64,000 bases of DNA from Xanthobacteraceae bacterium (GTDB taxonomy: Bacteria; Pseudomonadota; Alphaproteobacteria; Rhizobiales; Xanthobacteraceae). Below the pieces are notes generated by a model. It had not been told where the DNA came from. It saw only the letters and a program-made list of their open reading frames with translations, and did no database searches. The position numbers and the translations under genes were made by a program. Of the stretch, positions 1 through 17,529 are shown piece after piece (within the stretch, counting starts at the first letter, position 1; each line of letters starts with the position of its first letter). The stretch is from positions 1-64,000 of the forward strand of contig JAIESR010000062.1 in assembly GCA_019745775.1 (NCBI GenBank), written 5' to 3'.

Positions 1-914
<914 letters not shown>

Positions 915-922
915 CACGCCAT

Positions 923-1007
923 GTCATGGCCGGGCTTGTCCCGGCCATCCACGTCTGTTTCGAAGTGGGGAGCAAGACGTGGATGCTCGCGACAGCGCGG
1001 GCATGAC
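923..1007. repeat. Palindromic intergenic repeat between rpoB and rpoC
   Basis: The two outer arms (GTCATG at 923-928, CATGAC at 1002-1007; CCACGTCT at 949-956, AGACGTGG at 975-982) are inverted copies. Inside the left arm ATGGCCGGG and CCCGGCCAT (926-934/940-948) form a perfect 9-bp stem with a five-base loop. The layout matches the REP-like palindromes scattered through Bradyrhizobiaceae-type genomes, from memory of such sequences. It sits in the rpoB-rpoC transcript, so it would be transcribed and could act as an RNA-processing or stability element. Other palindromes in the window are at 30860, 51271 and 63747. Confidence 0.7.
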
Positions 1008-1072
1008 GACTGAAGGATCGACATTCGACCGTGCAAGCGGTCGCTGATTTACCTCCAAGCGAGGAGACGGTG

Positions 1073-5281
<4,209 letters not shown>

Positions 5282-5313
5282 GCGGGCGGAAACGTTCGCC
5301 AGCAAACAAAGTC

Positions 5314-5342
5314 AAAGAGGCCACCCACCGGGTGGCCTCTTT
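5314..5342 (+). terminator. Rho-independent terminator after rpoC
   Basis: A perfect 13-bp stem (AAAGAGGCCACCC at 5314-5326, complement at 5330-5342) with a three-base loop lies 33 bases past the rpoC stop. The stem ends in TTT and is followed by ATCTC, so the U-tract is short. It would separate the rpoBC transcript from the penicillin-binding protein gene. Confidence 0.85.
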
Positions 5343-5680
5343 ATCTCCGCAACAAATTTCGGAACCTTCTCCGTCAGTCCGCGTCGTGATGATGACGAAG
5401 GTATAACCGCCCGGATGGGTGCTGCAGGCTCGCAATGGGAGCGACGGCGACGGTTGCGCGAACTCGTTTCGGCTTCCAAACAGCGGCCGCTGTTCCGCCT
5501 AACCGGAAATTAATGTCGGGTATGGTCTGCTTCCCCAAAAAGCCACTTTATGCCCATCATGTGCCGAATCTTCGTGTGCTAAGGCTGCATCTGCCAAGTC
5601 TCTTTCACGTACTTGGTGCCATTCGCTTAGCTTCGCGTAACCCAGTTCTCGCGTAACCGAGCCCGCCAGGTCGCGATCCG
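5343..5680. other. Intergenic region upstream of the PBP gene
   Basis: About 340 bases with no convincing gene. A short open frame at 5435-5656 has no ribosome site and looks random. Base composition is less GC-rich than in the neighbours, as expected for a promoter region. The only structure noted is a direct repeat TCGCGTAACC at 5633-5642 and 5649-5658 (16-base period) immediately before the PBP start, which could be an operator. No clean sigma-70 pair was found. Confidence 0.5.
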
Positions 5681-8599
5681 ATGGATTCCCTCCTCGTCAA
5701 GATTTTCGCGACTGCGCTCACATTCAGTCAGGTCACGGTCGGGCCCGACCAGATCAAGACCGAATTCGATCCCGTTCAGGACCAGCACGAGGTCGTTACG
5801 CTGTTGCGTGCCGGCTGCGCCCATATGCGCAAGGCGTTCGACATCGAGGACATCAATATCGACGACCTGATCGCGACCGCGATGGACGATCCGGAGGCGG
5901 TTTCCGGAGGTCTGCCTCAGTTCCGCGGCTTGAACCTCGGCGATCTGCACACCGCCTATAAGCAGTTCTGCAAGAATGAGACGGTCGCGAACTCGCCAGT
6001 CAACATTGCCGATGTCATCGAGTTCTACAACCGTGCGGTGGCGAACTTGCCCGACCACACCCGGCTGCGCGGCATGCGGCTGCCGGGCGCGAGCGTGCTG
6101 CTCGACGGTCGCGGCCAGAAGTTTGCGGAAGTGTTCGAGCAGGACCACCGGCGGGTCTGGGTTCCGCTCGCCGAGATTCCGGTTCACGTCCGCAATGCCT
6201 TCATCGCCGCCGAGGACAAGCGCTTCCCGCAACATAACGGTATCGACGAGCGCGCGCTGATCCGCGCCTTTATCGGCAACCTGACCTCGCCCGGGCGGCC
6301 GCAGGGCGGCTCGACGATCACCCAGCAACTGGTGAAGAACCTGCTGGTCGGCGACGACCTCTCTTACGAACGCAAGATGCGCGAGATGATCGTCGCAGCG
6401 CGAGTCGAGCGGGTGCTCTCCAAGGACGAGATTCTGGAGCTCTATCTGAATTCCGTGTTCCTGGGCCGTGGCTCCTGGGGCATCGAACTCGCGGCGCGCG
6501 CGTATTTCGGCAAGCCGACCAACGACCTGACGTTGCCCGAAGGGGCGCTGCTGGCGGCGCTCACCAAGGGGCCGAACTTCTTCAATCCCGACCGCCATCC
6601 GCAGCGGGTGCGCGATCGCTTCGTATATGTGCTCCAGCGGATGCGCGAGGACGACATGGTCGAGGCCGAGGAAACCAAGCGCCTCGCCACCGTCGGCGTC
6701 CCGACGATCGTGGCCTGGGAGCGGCCGCGGCGTGATTTCGGGTTCCATTTCACCGACCAGGTCCAGCGCGAGGCACGCGGCATCGCCGGCGTCGAAGGCC
6801 TCACCGCCCAGACCTATACCGTGCGCTCGACCATCATCCCGCAGTTGCAGCGCGCCGCCGAGACCGCCCTGCAGGAGGGCCTGTTCCGTTACGAGTCCGC
6901 GACCAACCGCGTGCAGGCGCAGGCGGCGGAAGCGAATCTCGGCGATGCCATCCGCCGCATCGAGACCCAAGGCCAGGCGAACGCCCAGAAGCCGGCCTGG
7001 CAGCAGGCGCTGATCAACGCGCGGCTCCCGCTCTACGACGTGCATTGGGCGCAGGCCGTGGTGCTCGAAGAAAGAGGCGGCAATGTCCGGGTCGGCCTCG
7101 CCGATGGCCGGGTCGTTGCGCTGACCGGCCCGCGCAACGCCATGCGCAGCCTCCGGCAATACGACGCCGTCTATGTCCGCCTCACCGAGGCTAGGGCTGC
7201 ACCCGCACCCGTCGCCAAAGGGAAAAACGCCAAGGCGGCACCGCCGCCGGCGGTAGCGGCGCGGGCGGAACTGCGCGTGCGGCCGACGGTGCAGGGCGCC
7301 GCGGTGGTGCTCGAGAACGAGACCGGCCGCGTGCTCGCCATGGCGGGCGGCTTCTCCTATCCGCTGAGCCAGCTCAACCGGGTGACGCAATCGCAGCGCC
7401 AGCCGGGCTCGGCGATCAAGCCGATCAGCTATCTCGCGGTGCTGGCGAAGGGGCTTCAGCCCAACACGCTCGTGCGCGACGAGCCGGTCACACTGCCGCC
7501 GATCGGCGGCGTCAGCGCGCGCACGCGCTACGAGGATTATTGGACCCCGAAGAACTATGACGGCGGTGGCGGCGGCATCATGACGCTGCGCCGTGCGCTC
7601 GAATTGTCGCGCAATCTGGCGACCGCCAATCTCCTGATGGGCGGCATCGACATCACCCCGGCGCTCAGCCTCGACCGCATCTGCGCGCTGGCGATGGAGG
7701 CCCAGATCTACCGCGACTGCCAGCGCTACTATCCGTTCGTGCTGGGAGCACAGCCGGTGCGGCCGATCGATCTCGCCGCTTTCTTCGCGGCCATCGCGAA
7801 CGAGGGCGTGCGCCCGACGCCGCACGTCATCGAATCGATCGAGCAGGACGGCAAGGTGATCTACCGCCACCCGGCGGAGTCCGCGGCCCGGATTTCGTCG
7901 GCCGACGGCGTCGCCTTCTATCAGCTCAAGACGATACTCCAGGGCGTCCTGCAACGCGGCACCGCCACGCGGATCGCCGGTCTTGCCCCCTATGTCGCCG
8001 GCAAGACCGGCACCACCGACGGCGAGAACGACGCCTGGTTCGTCGGCTTCACCAACGAAGTGACGGTGGCGGTATGGGTCGGTTACGACAATGCCGACGG
8101 CCGGCGCCGCACCTTGGGCAGCGGCGCGACCGGCGGCAGCCTCGCGGTGCCGATCTTCGAGCCGATCATTCAGGCGGCATGGGCCCATCATGCGCCACGC
8201 ACGGTGCTGCGCGGTCCGACGCCCGAGACCCGCAAGTATCTCGTCGCCACGCGTGTCGACGCTGATTTCGACGACGGCTCGCGCGACTTTACGCAACCTG
8301 GCCGTCGCGGCCCCTCCGGAACGCTGGTCGAATATCTGCGCCGTGACGGGCGCGGGAATCCGGTCGATACCCAGTACCGGCTGGTGGCGCGCGGCGATGT
8401 GATGGATCCGGTGGGTCCGCGCGGGTCTGGTAATTCTGGCAATCCGTTCGAGTTCTTCTTCGGGGGAGGTGGGCGCGGTAACTTCCCCTCGTGGGGACCA
8501 TCGCCATCGCCGCCCCCGCCGGCGTTCGGACAGAATGCGCCGCGGCCGCAACCGCAGCCCTACCAGCGGCCGCTTTGGCGCGGGGAGCGCGATTTCTGA
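5681..8599 (+). CDS. Class A penicillin-binding protein (transglycosylase/transpeptidase)
   Basis: A 972-residue bifunctional peptidoglycan synthase. A GT51 transglycosylase domain is recognised by AAEDKRF with the catalytic Glu at residue 178, followed by GGSTITQQLVKN. The penicillin-binding transpeptidase domain has the three active-site motifs SAIK (577-580, nucleophile Ser577), SRN (643-645) and KTG (775-777). The C-terminus is Gly/Pro-rich. The first 20 residues are mildly hydrophobic and could be a weak membrane anchor. About 150 residues before the GT51 domain are not a domain I recognise. It lies between rpoC and rpsL, an unusual place, and its stop overlaps the start of the next gene, so the two are probably co-expressed. 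Confidence 0.9.
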   Translation: MDSLLVKIFATALTFSQVTVGPDQIKTEFDPVQDQHEVVTLLRAGCAHMRKAFDIEDINIDDLIATAMDDPEAVSGGLPQFRGLNLGDLHTAYKQFCKNETVANSPVNIADVIEFYNRAVANLPDHTRLRGMRLPGASVLLDGRGQKFAEVFEQDHRRVWVPLAEIPVHVRNAFIAAEDKRFPQHNGIDERALIRAFIGNLTSPGRPQGGSTITQQLVKNLLVGDDLSYERKMREMIVAARVERVLSKDEILELYLNSVFLGRGSWGIELAARAYFGKPTNDLTLPEGALLAALTKGPNFFNPDRHPQRVRDRFVYVLQRMREDDMVEAEETKRLATVGVPTIVAWERPRRDFGFHFTDQVQREARGIAGVEGLTAQTYTVRSTIIPQLQRAAETALQEGLFRYESATNRVQAQAAEANLGDAIRRIETQGQANAQKPAWQQALINARLPLYDVHWAQAVVLEERGGNVRVGLADGRVVALTGPRNAMRSLRQYDAVYVRLTEARAAPAPVAKGKNAKAAPPPAVAARAELRVRPTVQGAAVVLENETGRVLAMAGGFSYPLSQLNRVTQSQRQPGSAIKPISYLAVLAKGLQPNTLVRDEPVTLPPIGGVSARTRYEDYWTPKNYDGGGGGIMTLRRALELSRNLATANLLMGGIDITPALSLDRICALAMEAQIYRDCQRYYPFVLGAQPVRPIDLAAFFAAIANEGVRPTPHVIESIEQDGKVIYRHPAESAARISSADGVAFYQLKTILQGVLQRGTATRIAGLAPYVAGKTGTTDGENDAWFVGFTNEVTVAVWVGYDNADGRRRTLGSGATGGSLAVPIFEPIIQAAWAHHAPRTVLRGPTPETRKYLVATRVDADFDDGSRDFTQPGRRGPSGTLVEYLRRDGRGNPVDTQYRLVARGDVMDPVGPRGSGNSGNPFEFFFGGGGRGNFPSWGPSPSPPPPAFGQNAPRPQPQPYQRPLWRGERDF

Positions 8600-9678
8600 T
8601 GGCTTCGCGGAGGCTAGGCGCCATCGCCCTGATGGCGGGGTTCGTGTCGTTTGCTGCCGCGGCGGCGGCGCAGGACTTCGAGCTGGTCGAGACGCCGTCG
8701 GTCACCCAGGTTCCGGTTGCGCAGATCAAGCCGCGCTCGATCGTGTTTGCCGACAAGCCGGCTGATGATCTGCTCGATCCCGCGGTCGGCTTCATGAGCT
8801 ATGAGGTCTGGGCCAAGGCGCGCCCGGTCCAGGCGGAATTCCTCGGTCTCTATCCGGGCTATACCGAGCCCAATCTCGACATCATCGTCGACGGCCAGCG
8901 TCGCCGCTACCGCGAGAAGCTGCATATCTACGTGGCGGAGGCGCGCTTCGTGATTTCGCGGCCGCCGGGCTCGCTCAAGCTCGCCGCGCTCGCCACCCTG
9001 CCGTTCGCCGAGCGGCTCGATCCCGCGATCAAGCACCAGCTCGCGAAGGCCGACGACCCAGCGCGCCCGAAGACCGCCAGCGTCGTCCATAACCTGCAGC
9101 ATCCGCAGCGCAAATGGTGCGAGGGCAGGGAGGTCGTGGTGTGCCTGCGCTCGGCCTACAAGCTCGAGGGCCGGCTGCCGGTCGGCATCGCGCTCGCCAA
9201 CAAGCTGCGCGAGGGCTCGCGGCGTATTTCCGACACCCTCGAGTTCGACAGCGAGCTGACGGTGCTGTCGGCGGACGAGGTCACCAGCCTCGGGCTCGCC
9301 AAGCTGACGGCGCTCGACACGCCCCCGGTCGGGGCGCTCGAGCAGAGCATCTTCTACATCAACCAGGTGATGCAGTTCGGCAAGCTTCTGGCCATCTTCC
9401 AGGCCCATCCCAGCGACCCCGGCAAGACCGTGGTCAGCGTGTTCACGGCGCTGGCGATCGAGTCGAACGTGCTCGGCAAGCAGAAGCAGTTCGCCAATGT
9501 GCCGGTGATGCGCAACCTGGTGCCGGCGCAGGTACTTTTGGGCCGCAGCTCCTTCAACAGCGGCAAATCGCTCAGCGCCGGACTGCCGGTCTATGCCCGC
9601 AACCAGATCCGGGCGATCGCGGGGATTCTCGAAGCCGGGGGCCAGGCGGCGGGGAAGCCGACGCCCACGGTGCGCTGA
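8599..9678 (+). CDS. Exported protein of unknown function coupled to the PBP
   Basis: A 359-residue protein with a signal peptide (residues 1-24, ending in a run of alanines before QDF). The ATG at 8599 shares its first base with the TGA of the PBP gene, so translation is coupled. Three cysteines occur in total; two of them lie in the stretch KWCEGREVVVCLRSAYKLEG, plausibly a periplasmic disulfide. I recognise no domain. The tight coupling suggests a partner or regulator of the penicillin-binding protein in the periplasm, but this is inference from position only. An upstream in-frame GTG at 8491 lies inside the PBP gene and is unlikely to be used. Confidence 0.85.
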   Translation: MASRRLGAIALMAGFVSFAAAAAAQDFELVETPSVTQVPVAQIKPRSIVFADKPADDLLDPAVGFMSYEVWAKARPVQAEFLGLYPGYTEPNLDIIVDGQRRRYREKLHIYVAEARFVISRPPGSLKLAALATLPFAERLDPAIKHQLAKADDPARPKTASVVHNLQHPQRKWCEGREVVVCLRSAYKLEGRLPVGIALANKLREGSRRISDTLEFDSELTVLSADEVTSLGLAKLTALDTPPVGALEQSIFYINQVMQFGKLLAIFQAHPSDPGKTVVSVFTALAIESNVLGKQKQFANVPVMRNLVPAQVLLGRSSFNSGKSLSAGLPVYARNQIRAIAGILEAGGQAAGKPTPTVR

Positions 9679-9737
9679 GGCGCGCGCTGCGCCGAGGCCA
9701 AGACGCCGAATCTCTCGATTTTCCGGCCCTTTCTGCC

Positions 9738-9766
9738 TTGACTTCGCAAGTCGGCGCCGATACATA
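9738..9766 (+). promoter_or_regulatory. Putative sigma-70 promoter of the str operon
   Basis: TTGACT (9738-9743), a 17-base spacer, then TACATA (9761-9766). The -35 box is one base off consensus and the spacing is ideal; the -10 box is weaker (three of six). If real, transcription would start near 9773 and leave an untranslated leader of about 300 bases ahead of rpsL. Confidence 0.45.
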
Positions 9767-9974
9767 CGCCGCACTTTTCGGCAGGCGGTGAGCTTCGCTT
9801 GCTCGGAACGGCACCACCCGATACCCGGCTAAGTCATTGAGGCGATACGCTTCTTTTTGACGGCGGCGGGAGGGCACCAGCCTCGAGGAATGAAGCTCAA
9901 ACGCTGCCTCTGACGTTTCGACTGTCAGACGAAGGGCATGACCGCGCGGGCGCCACCCGTGTGGTCCTCTGTGA

Positions 9975-10025
9975 ACGGAAAGGCGCCCATCCGCCCCGGG
10001 AGCGGATACGGCGCTCTTCCGTTTT
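9975..10025 (+). promoter_or_regulatory. Terminator-like hairpin (possible attenuator) ahead of rpsL
   Basis: ACGGAA (9975-9980) pairs with TTCCGT (10017-10022), the middle AGGCGCC/GGCGCT segment pairs with single-base bulges, and ATCCGC (9989-9994) pairs with GCGGAT (10002-10007) around the loop CCCGGGA. The stem runs straight into TTTT (10022-10025). It stands about 50 bases before the rpsL start, inside the predicted leader, so it could act as an attenuator of the str operon or end upstream readthrough. Confidence 0.5.
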
Positions 10026-10077
10026 GCGCGTTGGAATGGTCCGGCGCGTGGAAGGACATGAAGGATTTGGGCGATCG

Positions 10078-10449
10078 ATGCCGACGATCAATCAGCTGAT
10101 CCGCAAGCCGCGGGCTCCGGTCAAGGCGCGCAACACGGTGCCGGCGCTGCAGAATTCGCCGCAGAAGCGCGGCGTCTGCACCCGCGTCTACACCACGACC
10201 CCGAAGAAGCCGAACTCGGCGCTGCGCAAGGTCGCGAAGGTCCGGCTGACCAACGGCTTCGAGGTCATCGGCTACATCCCGGGCGAGGGCCATAACCTGC
10301 AGGAGCACTCGGTGGTCATGATCCGCGGCGGCCGCGTGAAGGACCTGCCGGGCGTGCGCTACCACATCCTGCGCGGCGTGCTCGACACGCAGGGCGTCAA
10401 GAACCGTAAGCAGCGGCGCTCGAAATACGGCGCCAAGCGGCCCAAGTGA
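10078..10449 (+). CDS. rpsL: 30S ribosomal protein S12
   Basis: A 123-residue S12, full length for the family. The decoding-centre motifs [13 protein letters not shown] (lysines 43 and 44) and [10 protein letters not shown] followed by [13 protein letters not shown] are intact, so no classical streptomycin-resistance change is seen. The ATG at 10078 gives the conserved start MPTINQL. An upstream in-frame GTG at 9961 would add 39 unrelated residues across the leader hairpin. First gene of the str cluster, 14 bases before rpsG. Confidence 0.98.
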   Translation: MPTINQLIRKPRAPVKARNTVPALQNSPQKRGVCTRVYTTTPKKPNSALRKVAKVRLTNGFEVIGYIPGEGHNLQEHSVVMIRGGRVKDLPGVRYHILRGVLDTQGVKNRKQRRSKYGAKRPK

Positions 10450-10460
10450 GCGGAGAGTAA

Positions 10461-10934
<474 letters not shown>

Positions 10935-10965
10935 CGGACAGCCAACAACACGGACACATTCTGAT

Positions 10966-13044
<2,079 letters not shown>

Positions 13045-13086
13045 CCCCCTAGCGTAATCCCCCAGAGGACCAGAACGGAGAGTCCC

Positions 13087-14277
<1,191 letters not shown>

Positions 14278-14288
14278 GGAAGGTGTTC

Positions 14289-14312
14289 AGGGCCGCGGTT
14301 CGCCGCGGCCCT
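14289..14312 (+). promoter_or_regulatory. Hairpin between tuf and rpsJ
   Basis: AGGGCCGCGG (14289-14298) and CCGCGGCCCT (14303-14312) form a perfect 10-bp stem closed by a TTCG tetraloop (with a G-C closing pair rather than the classic C-G). No U-tract follows, so it is more likely a processing or stability element, or a partial terminator, at the junction of the str and S10 gene groups. Confidence 0.6.
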
Positions 14313-14332
14313 TGCCTTGGAGCATCAAATTC

Positions 14333-14641
14333 ATGAACGGCCAGAATATCAGGATCCGGCTCAAGGCGTTCGATCACCGCATTCTCGATGCGTCGACGCG
14401 CGAGATCGTGGCGACCGCCAAGCGCACCGGTGCGCAAGTGCGCGGCCCGATCCCGCTGCCGACGCGGATCGAGAAGTTCACGGTGAACCGCTCGCCTCAC
14501 ATCGACAAGAAGAGCCGCGAACAGTTCGAGATGCGCACGCACAAGCGCCTTTTGGACATCGTCGATCCGACCCCGCAGACCGTGGACGCGCTGATGAAGC
14601 TCGACCTCGCTGCCGGCGTCGACGTCGAGATCAAGCTCTGA
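14333..14641 (+). CDS. rpsJ: 30S ribosomal protein S10
   Basis: A 102-residue S10 (NusE), which also takes part in transcription antitermination with NusB. The sequence runs from [16 protein letters not shown] to VDVEIKL, with the conserved [13 protein letters not shown] block. The ATG at 14333 matches the alphaproteobacterial start; an upstream TTG at 14312 would add seven residues and overlaps the hairpin. First gene of the S10 cluster. Confidence 0.98.
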   Translation: MNGQNIRIRLKAFDHRILDASTREIVATAKRTGAQVRGPIPLPTRIEKFTVNRSPHIDKKSREQFEMRTHKRLLDIVDPTPQTVDALMKLDLAAGVDVEIKL

Positions 14642-14672
14642 GCCGGACGGATAGGAATAGGGAACAACACCA

Positions 14673-15407
14673 ATGCGTTCCGGAGTGATCGCTCAGAAGG
14701 TCGGAATGACCCGCGTCTTCAGTGACGCCGGCGAGCACGTGCCGGTGACCGTGCTGCGCCTGGCGAACTGCCAGGTGGTCGGGCACCGCACCAAGGACAA
14801 GAACGGCTACGTCGCGCTGCAGCTCGGCGCCGGCACCCGCCGTACCAACAACCTGGGCAAGGCCATGCGCGGCCACTTCGCCGTCGCCAAGGTCGAGCCC
14901 AAGCGCAAGGTCGCGGAGTTCCGCGTTGAGGAGAAGGAGCTGATCCCGGTCGGCGCCGAGATCACCGCGGATCATTTCGTGGTCGGCCAGTTCGTCGACG
15001 TCACCGGCACCTCGATCGGCAAGGGCTTTGCCGGCGGCATGAAGCGCTGGAATTTCGGCGGCCTGCGCGCCTCGCACGGCGTGTCGATCTCGCACCGCTC
15101 GATCGGTTCGACCGGCGGCCGCCAGGATCCCGGCAAGACCTTCAAGAACAAGAAGATGCCCGGCCACATGGGCGTCGAGCGTGTCACCACGCTCAACCTC
15201 AAGGTCGTGCAGACCGACGTCGAGCGCGGCCTCATCCTGGTCGAGGGTGCGGTGCCGGGCGCCAAGGGCGGCTGGATCACGGTGCGCGACGCCGTGAAGA
15301 AGTCGCTGCCCAAGGATGCGCCGAAGCCCGGCAAGTTCCGGCTGCCCGACGCGGCTGCCGAGGAGCCCACGGCGGCTGCGCCGAAGGCCGAGCAGGAGGG
15401 CGCGTGA
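14673..15407 (+). CDS. rplC: 50S ribosomal protein L3
   Basis: A 244-residue L3, an early 50S assembly protein that contacts the peptidyl-transferase region. It contains the loop [20 protein letters not shown]; the Gln in GGRQDPG is the site normally methylated by PrmB. The C-terminus has an Ala/Glu/Pro-rich tail of about 20 residues beyond the conserved end. The rplD ATG begins two bases after the stop, so the two are translationally close. Confidence 0.98.
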   Translation: MRSGVIAQKVGMTRVFSDAGEHVPVTVLRLANCQVVGHRTKDKNGYVALQLGAGTRRTNNLGKAMRGHFAVAKVEPKRKVAEFRVEEKELIPVGAEITADHFVVGQFVDVTGTSIGKGFAGGMKRWNFGGLRASHGVSISHRSIGSTGGRQDPGKTFKNKKMPGHMGVERVTTLNLKVVQTDVERGLILVEGAVPGAKGGWITVRDAVKKSLPKDAPKPGKFRLPDAAAEEPTAAAPKAEQEGA

Positions 15408-15408
15408 C

Positions 15409-16029
15409 ATGGAACTGAAAGTCCAGTCCTTCGACGGCAAGGCCTCGGGATCGGTCCAGCTCTCGGACGCGATCTTCGGGCTCGAGCCGCGCACCGACCT
15501 CATCCAGCGCTGTGTCGTTTGGCAGCTCGCCAAGCGCCGCGCCGGCACCCACAAGGTCAAAAACCGCGCCGAGATCTGGCGCACCGGCAAGAAGATGTAC
15601 CGCCAGAAGGGCACCGGTTCGGCCCGCCATGGTTCGGCGCGCGTCAACCTTTTCCGCGGCGGCGGCCGTTCGTTCGGCCCGGTCGTGCGCAGCCACGAGA
15701 TCGGCCTGCCTAAGAAGGTGCGGGCGCTGGCGCTCAAGCACGCGCTCTCGGCCAAGGCCAAGGACGGCGGCATCATTGTCGTCGACAAGGCCACCGTCGA
15801 GGGCGGCAAGACCAAGGCGCTGATCGCGAATTTCGAGAAGCTCGGTCTCAGCAACGCGCTGATCATCGACGGCGCCGCCGTCGATGCGGGCTTCGCGCAG
15901 GCGGCGCGCAACATCCCGAACGTGGATGTGCTGCCGGTGCAGGGCATCAACGTCTACGACATCCTGCGGCGTCAGAAGCTCGTGCTGACCAAGGCAGCGG
16001 TCGAAGCGCTGGAGGCGCGGTTCAAATGA
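15409..16029 (+). CDS. rplD: 50S ribosomal protein L4
   Basis: A 206-residue L4, which lines the peptide exit tunnel and in enterobacteria represses the S10 operon. The loop [15 protein letters not shown] and the motif [10 protein letters not shown] are present. The ATG at 15409 gives the family start MELKVQ; in-frame codons upstream lie inside rplC. Its stop overlaps the rplW start as ATGA. Confidence 0.98.
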   Translation: MELKVQSFDGKASGSVQLSDAIFGLEPRTDLIQRCVVWQLAKRRAGTHKVKNRAEIWRTGKKMYRQKGTGSARHGSARVNLFRGGGRSFGPVVRSHEIGLPKKVRALALKHALSAKAKDGGIIVVDKATVEGGKTKALIANFEKLGLSNALIIDGAAVDAGFAQAARNIPNVDVLPVQGINVYDILRRQKLVLTKAAVEALEARFK

Positions 16030-16325
16030 GCACGTCCGATCCGCGCCACTACGACGTCATCCTCTCGCCGGTGATCACCGAGAAGGCGACGCTCGCGTCC
16101 GACAAGAACCAGGTGATGTTCAAGGTCGCGCGCACCGCCACCAAGCCGCAGATCAAGGAAGCGGTCGAGAAGCTGTTCGACGTCAAGGTCAAGAACGTCA
16201 ACACGCTGGTCCGCAAGGGCAAGACCAAGGCGTTCCGCGGCAGCGTCGGCACCCAGTCGCCGACCAAGCGCGCCATCGTGACCCTTGAAGAGGGTCACAC
16301 CATCGACGTGACGACGGGTCTGTAA
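16026..16325 (+). CDS. rplW: 50S ribosomal protein L23
   Basis: A 99-residue L23 at the tunnel exit, the docking site for trigger factor and SRP. The sequence includes [14 protein letters not shown] and the L23 loop [11 protein letters not shown]. The start overlaps the rplD stop by four bases (ATGA), indicating coupled translation. Confidence 0.98.
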   Translation: MSTSDPRHYDVILSPVITEKATLASDKNQVMFKVARTATKPQIKEAVEKLFDVKVKNVNTLVRKGKTKAFRGSVGTQSPTKRAIVTLEEGHTIDVTTGL

Positions 16326-16335
16326 GGAGAGCACG

Positions 16336-17175
16336 ATGGCACTCAAGACCTTCAATCCGGTCACGCCGAGCCAGCGCCAGCTGGTCATCGTCGATCGCAC
16401 CGGCTTGCATCGGGGTCCGCCGGTCAAATCGCTGACCGAAGGCAAGCACTCGTCCGGCGGCCGCAACAGCAACGGCCGCGTCACCGTGCGCTTCCGCGGC
16501 GGTGGCCACAAGAAGTCGTACCGCGTGGTCGACTTCAAGCGCCGCAAGGCCGATGCGCCGGCGACGGTCGAGCGGATCGAGTACGACCCGAACCGCACCG
16601 GCTTCATCGCGCTGATCAAGTATCAGGACGGCGAGCAGTCCTACATCCTGGCGCCGCAGCGGCTTGCCGCCGGCGACACCGTGGTGTCGGGCGAGCACGT
16701 CGACGTGAAGCCCGGCAACGCCATGCCGCTTGGCAACATCCCGATCGGCACGATCGTGCACAACATCGAGCTCAAGATCGGCAAGGGCGGCCAGATCGCG
16801 CGCTCGGCGGGCACCTACGCGCAGATCGTCGGCCGCGACGGCGACTACGTCATCGTGCGCCTGAACTCGGGCGAGCAGCGCCTGGTCAACGGCCGCTGCA
16901 TGGGCACGATCGGTGCGGTGTCGAACCCCGACAACATGAACATCTCGATCGGCAAGGCCGGCCGCAAGCGTTGGATGGGGCGCCGCCCGCACAACCGCGG
17001 CGTCGCCATGAACCCGATCGACCATCCGCATGGCGGCGGCGAAGGCCGCACCTCGGGCGGGCGTCATCCGGTCACGCCCTGGGGCTTCCCGACCAAGGGC
17101 AAGAAGACCCGCAAGAACAAGTCCACCAGCAAGTTCATCGTTTCGAGCCGGCACGCTCGGAAGAACAAGAAGTAG
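16336..17175 (+). CDS. rplB: 50S ribosomal protein L2
   Basis: A 279-residue L2, required for subunit joining and peptidyl transferase activity. It has the N-terminal [11 protein letters not shown], the central RNA-binding domain, and the C-terminal [16 protein letters not shown] with the conserved histidine (in NPIDHPHGG) linked to peptidyl-transferase function. The length is normal for the family. A GGAGAG site precedes the ATG. Confidence 0.98.
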   Translation: MALKTFNPVTPSQRQLVIVDRTGLHRGPPVKSLTEGKHSSGGRNSNGRVTVRFRGGGHKKSYRVVDFKRRKADAPATVERIEYDPNRTGFIALIKYQDGEQSYILAPQRLAAGDTVVSGEHVDVKPGNAMPLGNIPIGTIVHNIELKIGKGGQIARSAGTYAQIVGRDGDYVIVRLNSGEQRLVNGRCMGTIGAVSNPDNMNISIGKAGRKRWMGRRPHNRGVAMNPIDHPHGGGEGRTSGGRHPVTPWGFPTKGKKTRKNKSTSKFIVSSRHARKNKK

Positions 17176-17185
17176 CAGGCACCTC

Positions 17186-17518
17186 ATGGCCCGATCAGTT
17201 TGGAAAGGCCCGTTCGTCGACGGCTATCTGCTCAAGAAGGCGGAGACCTCGCGCGCGTCCGGCCGTCACGAGATGATCAAGATCTGGACCCGGCGCTCGA
17301 CCATCCTGCCGCAGTTCGTCGGGCTGACTTTCGGCGTCTACAACGGCCAGAAGCACATTCCGGTGATGGTGACCGAAGAGATGGTCGGCCACAAGTTCGG
17401 CGAGTTCGCGCCGACGCGGATGTTCTACGGCCATTCGTCGGATCGTAAGGCGAAGCGCACGGGCGCGCCGGCGGCAGGCGCGCCGGCCGCCGCGGCGCCT
17501 GCGGCCGCCGAGAGCTGA
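17186..17518 (+). CDS. rpsS: 30S ribosomal protein S19 with Ala-rich tail
   Basis: A 110-residue S19, a head protein that contacts S13. The body, from [16 protein letters not shown] to [11 protein letters not shown], matches the usual 92-residue family. Beyond it is a tail of about 18 residues made of Ala, Pro and Gly. The ATG at 17186 was chosen on homology; the open frame upstream overlaps rplB. The tail is one of several low-complexity extensions in this cluster. Confidence 0.97.
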   Translation: MARSVWKGPFVDGYLLKKAETSRASGRHEMIKIWTRRSTILPQFVGLTFGVYNGQKHIPVMVTEEMVGHKFGEFAPTRMFYGHSSDRKAKRTGAPAAGAPAAAAPAAAES

Positions 17519-17529
17519 GGCAAGGTGCG

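Larger units (their letters stand above)
9679..10077. other. Leader/intergenic region of the str operon
   Basis: About 400 bases without a supported gene between the PBP partner and rpsL. It holds a promoter-like pair at 9738-9766 and a long hairpin with a short U-tract at 9975-10025, both listed separately. An open frame runs into rpsL from 9961, but rpsL homology begins only at 10078. Confidence 0.6.

Noticed and set aside
5435-5656. 73-codon open frame between rpoC and the PBP gene
   Set aside because: No ribosome site, no recognisable features and placed in a promoter-like region.
5627-8551. Open frame of 974 codons opposite the PBP gene
   Set aside because: Same kind of antisense shadow; composition is low in Ser/Lys and rich in Arg, His and Gly, with no ribosome site.
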